From: Ruminococcus sp.
Lineage (GTDB): Bacteria; Bacillota; Clostridia; Oscillospirales; Ruminococcaceae
Length of the DNA stretch: 46,832 nucleotides
Direction: 5' to 3'
NCBI GenBank assembly: GCA_017484095.1
Contig: JAFUTU010000010.1
Coordinates: 1-46,832, forward strand
Shown here: one piece after another, positions 37,447 through 46,120 of the stretch
How the letters are laid out: every line of letters starts with the position of its first letter
Position numbering within the stretch: position 1 is the first letter of the stretch
Translations under genes and position numbers: made by a program
Notes under the pieces: model-generated
Seen by the model: only the letters and a program-made list of their open reading frames with translations
Database searches by the model: none
What the model was told of the DNA's origin: nothing

Positions 37447-38826
37447 TCAGAACATGAACCCTTCAGGCTGCCACGCGCAAAGAAATGCTGTAGACAGCAG
37501 AAGAAGGATCGTCTGCACTATCGGCTGAACTATCCTTACGATATTCGGGTTAAGACGGTTGAAGTTAGTTCTTACAAGTCTCGCAGGGGCAAAGGCAAAG
37601 AGTATCGCAATAAAGTAAAGGAAGAAATAATTCTTCACCACATAAAGTGCATAAACATCTCCGGTAAGACCTGAAAAGCTGAACATCTTTGCTATAAAAC
37701 GAACCGAATCCGCAGGGGATGAGAACGCCGTCAGCGGCAGCCCTCCAAGAAAGAGGATATTCATAAAAACTGATCTGAGCACATGGTTCATCTTTGTCAG
37801 CAGCTTTCTTGAGATATACTCAAACGTGAGGATCAACATGAAAAACAGGCCCCAGACAAAATACCTGCCGCCTATACCGAACCAGATAATACCGAATACC
37901 GTTGCTGCAAGCATTGCGGGAAGATAGATGCTTTCCTTTTCGCTTTTAGGGCAGAGCGGTCTGTAAATGTAATCTCTCGCCCATTCGTAAAGCGTGGAGC
38001 AGAACCTCTTCATAAGCTCATTGAAGCCGCCTGCCGAAAACGGAGCGCTGAAGTTATCGGGCATATTGAAGCCTGCCATAAGACCCAAGCCCTTTGCTAT
38101 ATCACAGTAAGCTTTCAAATCAAAATATATCGCCAGCGAGAACGCAGCCGCAGCAAACCAGCATGATGCGAATGAAAGATCAGCCGTTTTCTGCGAACTG
38201 AGCCTTTGCCATACTGTAAGGAGAGGCGATGCTATTATCAGCTTCTGAGAGAAGCCGTAAACGAGCGATCTTATGCCGTCAGCCATTTTGTCATATGATA
38301 TTACAGGGTGAGCAAGGTCTTCCCTTATCCTGTCATACCTGAGTATCGGACCGCAGATAAGGCACGGGAAAAAGCCAATGTAACAAGCAGTTTTAATAAA
38401 GCTTTTTTCACGCTCATACTTTTTCATGAATATATCGGCGCTGTAAGATATACTGTGCAGAGTGTATACCCCTGCGCCGATAAAATGATAGTCAAAAAAC
38501 GGCAGAGGGTGGGTTGTCAGTCTGCCGGAAAGGTCAGTATCATAATACCTTGAATATGAGAAAAGCACAAGAGCTGCGACATTTAAAAGCACAGTCAGCG
38601 CAAGGAAAGCGCCTGCTGCCTTTCTTGGAGCCTTTTCGCTGACGAGTGCGCTCATATACCCAAGCACTATGCTGAGCACTATCGGTATCAGTCCGTAAAC
38701 GGAGTCCCAACCCACAACGAAAACACCTGCGAGCAAAAACATCACAGGTCTATATTTCTGACCTGCCAGAGCATAGAGAGCCATAAACACAGGCAGGAAA
38801 AAATACAGAAATCCGATACTAACCAA
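37447..38826 (-). CDS. MBOAT-family membrane protein lacking catalytic histidines
   Basis: 459 residues, about 10-11 membrane helices, of the DltB/AlgI branch: YTLHSISYSADIF, GFFPCLICGPILRYDRI, NFSAPF, RDYIYRPL and IWFGIGGRYFVWGL align one by one with the usual landmarks. In active members the sequence before RDYxYxPL reads RRWHISLS; here it is KRFCSTLY, with Cys276 for His. The WHG catalytic motif reads WFG, with Phe316 for His. The later LHG is FFM. The TTG start at 38826 has AAAGGA inside the end of rnmV. Fold and membrane position are kept, so it is probably a working protein with another role, such as transport or scaffolding; that is inference. Confidence 0.88.
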   Translation of the reverse strand: MVSIGFLYFFLPVFMALYALAGQKYRPVMFLLAGVFVVGWDSVYGLIPIVLSIVLGYMSALVSEKAPRKAAGAFLALTVLLNVAALVLFSYSRYYDTDLSGRLTTHPLPFFDYHFIGAGVYTLHSISYSADIFMKKYEREKSFIKTACYIGFFPCLICGPILRYDRIREDLAHPVISYDKMADGIRSLVYGFSQKLIIASPLLTVWQRLSSQKTADLSFASCWFAAAAFSLAIYFDLKAYCDIAKGLGLMAGFNMPDNFSAPFSAGGFNELMKRFCSTLYEWARDYIYRPLCPKSEKESIYLPAMLAATVFGIIWFGIGGRYFVWGLFFMLILTFEYISRKLLTKMNHVLRSVFMNILFLGGLPLTAFSSPADSVRFIAKMFSFSGLTGDVYALYVVKNYFFLYFIAILFAFAPARLVRTNFNRLNPNIVRIVQPIVQTILLLLSTAFLCAWQPEGFMF

Positions 38827-38828
38827 GA

Positions 38829-39446
38829 CTAATCCTTTCTTTCATCGGCAATGCCGTTCAAACTATCAAAAAGTTTCTGTTTATCAAATAATGCGTTCAG
38901 AGCATCTAATAGTGCAGGTGCCGAAAGGTTCTCGGGGAGAGAAAGGGCTGAGCAGAGCTTGCGTCTTTTCGCACTGCTGTCAGCTCTGCCGCTGAGGCCC
39001 AGCTCATACATATCCTGCTTTGTTATCTTTTCGTGCAGTTCGCTCTCATCACAGAGCAGCCCCGCTTTTTCAAAGGTATCTCGCAGTATCTGCACGCTCA
39101 TACCTTCAACGCCCAGCTTTCCTTCCTTTGAAGGGGCTGTTTTTCGTTTCTCCTTACCGAATATCTCAGGCACGTAAAGGCTTATGATCTCGCCCTCGGG
39201 AACTATGCTTTTTATATGACCTCTTATCCTGGCACCGGCTGTATCGGAATCGGTAAGAATGATTATACCTCTGTTTTTTGCATAAAAACGGATAAGATCG
39301 GCCGTCTCGCTGTTTTTGTAAATGCCGAAGCCGTTTGTAACTATTATCACAGCATCTATCACTGCCGAGAGCTTTATCTTATCGTATTTTCCCTCGACAA
39401 CTACCGCCTGCCTGATCTTTAGCCTCGGCTGCTCACCCGTCAGCAT
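38829..39446 (-). CDS. rnmV: Ribonuclease M5 (Toprim domain)
   Basis: 205 residues. Toprim motifs VVVEGKYDKIKL (Glu18) and ILTDSDTAGARIRG (Asp66, Asp68), followed by the DUF4093-type helical domain (KQDMYELGLSGRADSSAKRRKLCSALSLPENLSAPALLDALN). RNase M5 trims 5S rRNA precursors. The start ATG overlaps the holA stop by seven bases (ATGCTGA), and the stop is three bases before the MBOAT start. Confidence 0.9.
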   Translation of the reverse strand: MLTGEQPRLKIRQAVVVEGKYDKIKLSAVIDAVIIVTNGFGIYKNSETADLIRFYAKNRGIIILTDSDTAGARIRGHIKSIVPEGEIISLYVPEIFGKEKRKTAPSKEGKLGVEGMSVQILRDTFEKAGLLCDESELHEKITKQDMYELGLSGRADSSAKRRKLCSALSLPENLSAPALLDALNALFDKQKLFDSLNGIADERKD

Positions 39447-40501
39447 TGCAGTGCCATTGACCTTGCAAGCCCCTGTTCAAGAGTAAGAAGGTCTCCTTCC
39501 CGTCCCGAGGAACGTGTTTTGAGCATTATATCCGTATCATAAAGTATCTTTAGGGTCTCTCTTATGCGTGCGGCAGAAAAAGAGCCGCATTCAGAAAACG
39601 CATTTTTTATAGCAAATTCACGGTTCCTCGGATATCCGAAATCCTTGGCTGCGCTTTGCCAGTCAAGACCCGAGGCTCTGGCAAGCTTTGCCCTGTATAT
39701 ATCGGTAAGGGAAAAGCTGATTATACCGAGGATCTCATGCGCCTTATAGTTCTGGACATCGAGCTCTCTCACTCTTTTGAACACGAAGGCTGCATCTCCC
39801 CTCAACATTCTCAGAGCAAGCGCATAGCCGTCAGATTCTATCCTCTTTATACACAGCTCATCTATATCCTCTCTGGTGACCTCTCTGCCCTCAGCATAAG
39901 CGGAAAGCTTTTCGAGTTCTCTTGTCACTGCACCCGAATCGCACAAGCAAAGGTTTGCCAGATATTCAGCGTTCGCTCTTGATATCGTACAGTTTCTTTT
40001 TGCGAGATATGCAGTGACAGACTTGCCCAGCTCATTCGCTCTTTTATACGCAAAATCACTGGCAACACCGTTCTTTTCACAAAAGGTACAGAACGCCTTG
40101 TTTTTATCAGTCAGATACTTATTGTTGCTTTTATACAGGTTCACACCTGTCGAATAGATTATTACCGCGGTCGTCTCATCAAGGGCAGAAAGAATAGCTT
40201 TGATATCATCTGTATCCGCCTTGTTGACATCGTCCATATTAAGGTCATTTATGCTGACAACTACCCTATCCGCAAACATCGGCAGAGCTGAGCACGCATC
40301 ATTGAGTTCTGATATATCGAGCTTTTTGCCGTCAAGCTTATGATAGTTCATAAACTGGGCATCATCGGGGCAGAGCCTTTTTATCAGCCTCAGAGTAAAG
40401 CTTTCAAGCGCTGCGGTATCATGTCCGTAAAAGTAATAAAGGGAGGATACCTCACCGTTTTTTATGTTTTTTCCTATCTCAGCCGCAGTCAGAGAAGGCA
40501 T
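39440..40501 (-). CDS. holA: DNA polymerase III delta subunit
   Basis: 353 residues. N-terminal Rossmann-like domain (SSLYYFYGHDTAALESFTLRLI), the central AAA-lid part and C-terminal collar domain (ALRMLRGDAAFVFKRVRELDVQNYKAHEILGIISFSL). It opens the beta clamp within the clamp loader. ATG 40501 has AAGGAGG seven bases upstream and overlaps comEC by 23 bases. comEC-holA adjacency is widespread in Firmicutes. Confidence 0.93.
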   Translation of the reverse strand: MPSLTAAEIGKNIKNGEVSSLYYFYGHDTAALESFTLRLIKRLCPDDAQFMNYHKLDGKKLDISELNDACSALPMFADRVVVSINDLNMDDVNKADTDDIKAILSALDETTAVIIYSTGVNLYKSNNKYLTDKNKAFCTFCEKNGVASDFAYKRANELGKSVTAYLAKRNCTISRANAEYLANLCLCDSGAVTRELEKLSAYAEGREVTREDIDELCIKRIESDGYALALRMLRGDAAFVFKRVRELDVQNYKAHEILGIISFSLTDIYRAKLARASGLDWQSAAKDFGYPRNREFAIKNAFSECGSFSAARIRETLKILYDTDIMLKTRSSGREGDLLTLEQGLARSMALQC

Positions 40502-42464
40502 AGTCCGTCCTCCTTATAAGGTCTTTTTCAGGTTCAAGCACTATCGGCAGAGTTTCCTCGTCAGTCAACACCGCAGTGCCGTTATACTCAACATGATCTG
40601 TGTAAAGCCCGATACGCTTTCCCTTTACATCTATGAGAAAGCCTTCCCGCGAGGCAGTTATCTGCGCATCACCAAGGCTTACCTTTGATAAGCCTTCCAG
40701 CAGAACTGCACGCTCGTTCAGGCACTCATCAAAAACGTAAAAGCACTCAGGCTTGTAAGAAAGGTCAGTCATAGCTCTTGTTACAGTCAGCGATGGTTTT
40801 TTGGTCACAAATTCGCAGCGCACATCACGGATACCTACCCTTGAAAGCAGCCGCGATGTAGTATTATCAAGCGAACCGTTCGCACTGATATCAAAGATCA
40901 CGCCCTCACTGCCGCTGTAAAGCACGCACTGGAGCTTGCTGCCGCTTGGCAGGATAACGAGCTTGTAGTCCTTGTCGGGCATCATCTGCCCGAAGAAAGC
41001 CGTGACCGACCAGACTATCATCGCACAAAGGGAGCTTACTACCGCTGCCCTTGCAGAGCGGCTAATAAAGCAGATCAGATAAACTGCCGCAAGAGTAATT
41101 ATTATCACGACAGCAGTTATGCCTGCTCTGCTCGGCAGATACGAAAGTGAGGGTCTGCACAAAAGGTCAGCTGCCTTGAACACTGCACGCATTATGTATT
41201 TTGCAGCAGTAAGCAAAGGCACTGATATAAGCGGTATACCTATCGCCGAGACAAACACGACCGTCAGACCCATAACGCAAAGCGGCACCAGCAGTATATT
41301 CGTCAGCGGCGCTATAACAGACAATTCATCAAAGAACAGCAGTTGAAACGGCATTGAGACCACAAGCATAGTCAACGATGTCAGCGCCGATACCTCGACC
41401 GAATGTACGAAGCCCTCTGACTTCAACCTCTTAGTAAGCTCAGGGGCAAAAACAGACATTGCAAACACCGCTGTAAATGAGAGCAGAAATGACCGTGACC
41501 CTGCCGCATACGGCGAGACAGTGAGCATTATCAGCATACAGCCGCAGGCAGCGTTTGCAGGATCGCTTTTTCGGTGGAAAAGCTCTGCTGACATAAGTGC
41601 CGTCATCATAATGCAGGAGCGCACCACAGGTGCAGTCATTCCTGCCATCAGTGCAAAAAGCCATACAAGCACCAGAGAAATGGCGAATGTTATCTTCTTG
41701 CCGAGCCTTATTTTTCGTACAAGCTCATATATCATCACACCTACAAGCAGCACATGGGTACCCGATACACAGAAAATGTGTCCGAGACCGCTCCTGTAGA
41801 TAAGGTTTTTCGCATCGTTTGAAAGGTCGGTCTTGTCGCCGCAGAGCATTGCTGCTGCAAAGGCTCCCTCATCACCGCCTATAACGTTTGTGACCTGCGA
41901 ATATACTCTGTCACGAAAATGCATGACACCCCTGAGGAAATAGTCAGGGGCTGCGTCTGTAAGGAATACAGTTTCTGCCTCTTCACCGCTTATAAAAATA
42001 CCCTCGGGTCTGTTGTAGGTCTCACCCTGATAAAAGATATTGTCCGTTATTTTGGACACTTTTACTTTTGCGTTTATTCTATCACCGTAGTCGATGCCGA
42101 TATCCTTGCAGTAAAAAGAAGCAGTAGTATCCACTCCGTCAAAGCTACCCTTTACCTTCACGAGCACCTTATCCGAGCCGACCTCAGTGATATCCTTCAC
42201 CGTGCCCGTAACATTGACCGTTTTATCGTCAAGAGCTGCTGCGCGGTCATATACCGTAAATGTATAAACACTGAAAACTGCATTTGCCGCCATGAAAAAT
42301 ACGGCAAAGCCTGTCACCGCTCTCTTATCCCCGATGCGCAGTCCTATCATCACGAGCAGGGCCGCAGCACATATCACAGCAGATGCCGCAAGTGAAAATC
42401 CCTGCATACGCAGGAACATTCCCAGAAAATAGGACAGCCCGGGGATAAGCAGCTTTCTTTTCAT
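40479..42464 (-). CDS. comEC: ComEC/Rec2 family protein with degenerate beta-lactamase domain
   Basis: 661 residues. N-terminal DUF4131-type region with three helices and an OB-like domain (TVNVTGTVKDITEVGSDKVLVKVKGSFDG), then the competence membrane core (LGHIFCVSGTHVLLVG) with about eight helices. ComEC imports single-stranded DNA; in full versions the C-terminal metallo-beta-lactamase domain degrades one strand. Here that domain is short (about 505-660): its first strand-loop reads LVILPSGSKLQ instead of VGQGDS, and the SHxHxDH ligand loop reads VTKKPSLTVTRA. No metal ligands are left. Start ATG 42464, four bases after the HIT gene stop. Confidence 0.92.
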   Translation of the reverse strand: MKRKLLIPGLSYFLGMFLRMQGFSLAASAVICAAALLVMIGLRIGDKRAVTGFAVFFMAANAVFSVYTFTVYDRAAALDDKTVNVTGTVKDITEVGSDKVLVKVKGSFDGVDTTASFYCKDIGIDYGDRINAKVKVSKITDNIFYQGETYNRPEGIFISGEEAETVFLTDAAPDYFLRGVMHFRDRVYSQVTNVIGGDEGAFAAAMLCGDKTDLSNDAKNLIYRSGLGHIFCVSGTHVLLVGVMIYELVRKIRLGKKITFAISLVLVWLFALMAGMTAPVVRSCIMMTALMSAELFHRKSDPANAACGCMLIMLTVSPYAAGSRSFLLSFTAVFAMSVFAPELTKRLKSEGFVHSVEVSALTSLTMLVVSMPFQLLFFDELSVIAPLTNILLVPLCVMGLTVVFVSAIGIPLISVPLLTAAKYIMRAVFKAADLLCRPSLSYLPSRAGITAVVIIITLAAVYLICFISRSARAAVVSSLCAMIVWSVTAFFGQMMPDKDYKLVILPSGSKLQCVLYSGSEGVIFDISANGSLDNTTSRLLSRVGIRDVRCEFVTKKPSLTVTRAMTDLSYKPECFYVFDECLNERAVLLEGLSKVSLGDAQITASREGFLIDVKGKRIGLYTDHVEYNGTAVLTDEETLPIVLEPEKDLIRRTDYAFSDCG

Positions 42465-42467
42465 TGC

Positions 42468-42809
42468 TTAGCCTGCAGGCCAGCCAAAATCGCGTCCTGC
42501 CAGCATATGGAAGTGAATGTGGAACACACTCTGTCCTGCGCTCTCTCCGCAGTTTGAAACAACTCTGAAGCCGCCCTTGATGTCCGTTTCTTCGGACAGT
42601 TTAGCTATCACCTCATAAATATGGGAGATAACGGCACTGTTTGTCTCATTCACCTCATCGAGCTTTGAGATATGCTCCTTAGGGATGACAAGATAATGTA
42701 TGGGAGCAGTTGGGTTTATATCCTCAAAAACATAAACTGTCTCGTCCTCATAGATCTTCTTTGAGGGTATCTCTCCCTTGATTATTTTACAAAACAGACA
42801 ATCGTTCAT
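42468..42809 (-). CDS. HIT (histidine triad) family protein
   Basis: 113 residues. Zinc-type CxxC at 4-7 (CLFC), HINT core, and the triad His97-x-His99-x-His101 (HIHFHML). HINT-like enzymes hydrolyse nucleoside phosphoramidates and adenylates such as aminoacyl-AMP. Lying 25 bases behind alaS is suggestive, since HIT proteins can clear aminoacyl-adenylates, but the link is inference. Start ATG eight bases after GGAGG. Confidence 0.94.
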   Translation of the reverse strand: MNDCLFCKIIKGEIPSKKIYEDETVYVFEDINPTAPIHYLVIPKEHISKLDEVNETNSAVISHIYEVIAKLSEETDIKGGFRVVSNCGESAGQSVFHIHFHMLAGRDFGWPAG

Positions 42810-42834
42810 GATAATTACCTCCGTTTTTATATGC

Positions 42835-45762
42835 TTATTTTATAAATTCTGCAACGATCTCATTGACCTTGTCAAGAGCCTCGTCTATCTTATACTTGTC
42901 ACCGACGCCTGCCATAGCCTGATCCGGACGTCCGCCGCCCTTGCCTCCTGTGAGAGCCGCTACCTTGCCAACAATCTTTCCTGCATGAGCGCCCTTGGAT
43001 ACAGCGTCCTTACCTGCGGCAGCAACAAGGTTCGCCTTGTCATCATTGATGCCCGCAATTACTATCACTACGTCATCAAACTGTGCCTTGATATCCTCAG
43101 CCATTTTCTTGAGAGCATCAGGCTTGATATTTGAGATCATAGCATATGCTACTTTTACACCGTTGATATCAACAGTGCTGCTCAGAAGCGTCTTTGCACG
43201 CGCTGCATTTATTTCAGACTGCAGTGAGTCACGCTCTTTTTCGAGATCCTTTACCTCCTGCATTACGGCTGTACACCTGTTTGCAAGCTCCATAGGATTA
43301 GCAACTTTAAGAACAGCTGCAGCCTTCTTTATCTCATCGATATGCTCGGACATGAGCTTCAATACTCCTCTGCCCGTAACGCCCTCGATTCTTCTTACGC
43401 CGGAAGCTACCGAGCTTTCGGAAACGATCTTGAACAGACCTATGCGTGAGGTGTTATCGACATGAGTACCGCCGCAGAACTCTCTTGAAGCAACGCCGTC
43501 CTCATCACCCATAGTTACAACTCTTACGTACTCTCCGTACTTTTCTCCGAACAGAGCCATTGCGCCGAGCTGCTCAGCCTCCTTGATAGGCATTACCTTT
43601 GTTTCAACATCAAGTGCTTTCAAAATATTCGTATTTACTATCGCTTCAACTTTGAGCTTTTCTTCATCTGTCATAGCCGAGAAGTGCGAGAAGTCAAACC
43701 TTACTCTCTCAGCGTCTACGAGCTGACCTGCCTGATGAACATGGTCACCGAGCACCTCTCTCAGTGCAGACTGGAGCAGATGAGCACAGCTGTGATTTCT
43801 CATAATTGCAAGGCGGTTTTTCTTATCCACCTCGAACTTTGCCTCTTGACCGACTGCTATGCCGCCCTCGATCACCTTGACCTTATGGGCGAACTTTCCG
43901 CCTACAGCCTTCTGCACATCGAGCACCTGAGCCCTGCCTGTCTTAGTGGTTATAATGCCCTTATCTCCGACCTGTCCGCCGCTCTCGGCATAGAAAGGTG
44001 TTTTCTCCGCAACGATGTAGACCACATCGTCAACGCCTGCATTCTCTATTAGCTCGTCCTCTGTAGCGATATAGCCGATAACGCCGTCGTCAACAAGCTT
44101 TTCATAGCCTGTGAACTCGGTGGTCACCTCTTTGTCTATCTTGTGGAAAACTGTCTCGTCTGCACCCATATACTTTGAGCCGCCGCGTGCATTTCTGGCA
44201 GTTTCACGCTGCTGCTCCATGCACTTTTCATAGCCCTCCTCATCGCAGGAAAGGCCTTTCTCTTCCAGTATCTCGCGGGTAAGATCTATCGGGAAGCCAT
44301 AGGTATCCGAAAGCTTGAAACAGCTCTCACCGTCAAGAGTTTTCTTACCGCTGTTTTCAAGCACAGCGATATAGTCCTCAAGTATCTTCATACCGCGGTC
44401 GATAGTCTGGTTAAAGTTCTGCTCCTCGGTTGAGAGGACCTTTACGATGTAGTCGTACTTCTCTTCGAGCTCGTTATACTCACACTTGTTGCACTCAACA
44501 ACTGTAGATACCAGCTCTTTAAGGAACAAGCCGTTTATTCCCAGAAGCTTTCCGTGGCGCACTGCACGCCTGAGAAGCCTTCTCATAACGTAGCCTCTTC
44601 CCTCGTTTGAAGGGAGAACGCCGTCGGAAGCAAGGAAGGTAACGCTTCTTATATGGTCTGTGATAACACGGATAGATACGTCCTTCTTATACTCCTTGCC
44701 GTACTCACAGCCTGCTATCCTGCATACATGATCTCTGATAGCTTTTACAGTATCAACATCAAAGATTGAGTTTACGTCCTGCATCAGTGCTGCAAGCCTT
44801 TCAAGACCCATTCCTGTGTCTATATTCTTCTGTTTCAGTGGAGTATAGGTGCCGTCCTCATGTCTTTCAAACTGAGTGAACACAAGATTCCAGAACTCCA
44901 TATATCTGTCGCAGTCACAGCCTACCTTACAGGTGGGCTTGCCGCAGCCATACTTTTCACCGCGGTCAAAATATATCTCCGAGCAGGGTCCGCAGGGACC
45001 GTCAGTTCCTGCCTCCCAGAAATTGTCCTCCTTGCCCATTCTCACGATGTGATCCATAGGCACGCCTGCTTCCTTGTTCCAGATCTGCTCTGCCTCGTCA
45101 TCATCCTCATAAACTGAGATATAGAGCCTGTCCTTCGGAAGCTCAAGAACCCGGGTCACATACTCCCATGCCCATGCGATAGCCTCATGCTTGAAATAAT
45201 CACCAAAGGAGAAATTTCCAAGCATTTCAAAATATGTGCCGTGCCTTGCAGTCTTTCCGACGTTCTCGATATCACCCGTCCTTATGCACTTCTGGCAGGT
45301 GGTCATTCTTGCTCTAGGTGGTACCTCCTGTCCTGTGAAGTAAGGCTTAAGCGGCGCCATACCTGCAACTATCAGCAGAAGGCTGTTGTCATTCTGCGGA
45401 ACGAGCGGATAGCTCTTGTGCCTGAGACAGCCCTTGCTCTCGAAAAACTTGAGATAGGACTCTCTGAGTTCGTTAAGTGATGTCCATTTCATTTTTATTT
45501 CCTCCCGATCATTATTTACTATCTTTCTATAAGTGTCCGTTATTTCGGACTCTAATGGTTTTCTGGTGAAGGCTGAAAGCTCGGGCAAAAACGCGCCGAA
45601 CAGCTTAAGATTCTGTCTTCCTTTTTCAACGCTTATACCGTGGTTCGCCCCTACGCCGTCGAGAGCACCGTCGTCCTCCCAGAAGCACACAGGGCAGATA
45701 TCCCAGCCTGCCTGTTCATCTATCGTCAGGCAGCCGCAGCAGGGGCATTCATATTTGGCCAA
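42835..45762 (-). CDS. alaS: CPCC zinc-ribbon fused in frame to alanyl-tRNA synthetase
   Basis: From TTG 45762 (AGAGGAGG six bases upstream) the frame gives 975 residues with no stop between two parts. Residues 1-88 are a CPCC-family cysteine-rich domain (YECPCCGCLTIDEQAGWDIC, then CPVCFWEDDG). The rest is AlaRS: class II core (KSYPLVPQNDNSLLLIVAGMAPLKPYFTGQ), editing-domain zinc ligands HSCAH and CGGTH, and the DHHA1 end GGKGGGRPDQAMAG. AlaRS alone would start at ATG 45492, which has its own GGGAGG (45501-45506), giving 885 residues, the normal size. So the cell may make the fusion, AlaRS alone, or both. First gene of an eight-gene operon behind an alanine T-box. Confidence 0.93.
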   Translation of the reverse strand: MAKYECPCCGCLTIDEQAGWDICPVCFWEDDGALDGVGANHGISVEKGRQNLKLFGAFLPELSAFTRKPLESEITDTYRKIVNNDREEIKMKWTSLNELRESYLKFFESKGCLRHKSYPLVPQNDNSLLLIVAGMAPLKPYFTGQEVPPRARMTTCQKCIRTGDIENVGKTARHGTYFEMLGNFSFGDYFKHEAIAWAWEYVTRVLELPKDRLYISVYEDDDEAEQIWNKEAGVPMDHIVRMGKEDNFWEAGTDGPCGPCSEIYFDRGEKYGCGKPTCKVGCDCDRYMEFWNLVFTQFERHEDGTYTPLKQKNIDTGMGLERLAALMQDVNSIFDVDTVKAIRDHVCRIAGCEYGKEYKKDVSIRVITDHIRSVTFLASDGVLPSNEGRGYVMRRLLRRAVRHGKLLGINGLFLKELVSTVVECNKCEYNELEEKYDYIVKVLSTEEQNFNQTIDRGMKILEDYIAVLENSGKKTLDGESCFKLSDTYGFPIDLTREILEEKGLSCDEEGYEKCMEQQRETARNARGGSKYMGADETVFHKIDKEVTTEFTGYEKLVDDGVIGYIATEDELIENAGVDDVVYIVAEKTPFYAESGGQVGDKGIITTKTGRAQVLDVQKAVGGKFAHKVKVIEGGIAVGQEAKFEVDKKNRLAIMRNHSCAHLLQSALREVLGDHVHQAGQLVDAERVRFDFSHFSAMTDEEKLKVEAIVNTNILKALDVETKVMPIKEAEQLGAMALFGEKYGEYVRVVTMGDEDGVASREFCGGTHVDNTSRIGLFKIVSESSVASGVRRIEGVTGRGVLKLMSEHIDEIKKAAAVLKVANPMELANRCTAVMQEVKDLEKERDSLQSEINAARAKTLLSSTVDINGVKVAYAMISNIKPDALKKMAEDIKAQFDDVVIVIAGINDDKANLVAAAGKDAVSKGAHAGKIVGKVAALTGGKGGGRPDQAMAGVGDKYKIDEALDKVNEIVAEFIK
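45490..45506 (-). promoter_or_regulatory. Internal ribosome site and ATG for stand-alone AlaRS
   Basis: GGGAGG (45501-45506) lies eight bases before ATG 45492, which starts the canonical AlaRS N-terminus (MKWTSLNELRESYLKFFESKG begins here). It lies inside the reading frame coming from the CPCC domain. Confidence 0.85.
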
Positions 45763-45779
45763 AGTATTCCTCCTCTTAT

Positions 45780-46016
45780 AAAAAAAGCTCCGTCCCAAAA
45801 CATGGGACGAAGCTCACACTCCGTGTTACCACCCAAATTGCCCGCAAAGCTGACTTTTACGAGCCACTCCAGTGCCTTTAACGCAGGCTTGCGCCGATGC
45901 TTTCACACCGATACTCAGGTTAGCCACCGAAGCTCCCGTTAAAGCTCGCACCGACCGCTTTATCTCTGAAACGAAAGTTATTCGGATAATTCCCTCATCG
46001 CATTTAAAACATATTA
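45780..46016 (-). ncRNA. T-box riboswitch, alanine-specific
   Basis: Leader of the CPCC-alaS operon, minus strand. Seen: Stem I base CGAT (45997-46000) pairing with ATCG (45909-45912); specifier GCU (45922-45924) followed by A, which reads alanine; the T-box sequence GGGTGGTAACACGG (45821-45834) whose UGGU bulge suits tRNA-Ala with discriminator A; and a terminator (11-bp stem 45786-45796 with 45804-45814, one mismatch, then T7). Uncharged tRNA-Ala would stabilise the antiterminator and switch on the operon. The Ala specifier matches the downstream alaS. Confidence 0.95.
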
Positions 46017-46021
46017 CAAAC

Positions 46022-46050
46022 ATTATAATACAATCATTCAGTTTTGTCAA
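46022..46050 (-). promoter_or_regulatory. Perfect sigma-A promoter of the T-box operon
   Basis: TTGACA (46045-46050) and TATAAT (46022-46027) with a 17-base spacer on the minus strand; start of transcription is expected near 46015. Confidence 0.93.
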
Positions 46051-46120
46051 GAATAACGCACGAATATTTTTGTCTCCGCGGCATAAACTATACTGACAAA
46101 CTCACGAAAGGAAGATGATA

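Noticed and set aside
45763..45798. Longer alaS frame starting at TTG 45798
   Set aside because: That codon lies in the loop of the T-box terminator hairpin and has no ribosome site; TTG 45762 has AGAGGAGG at the right distance.
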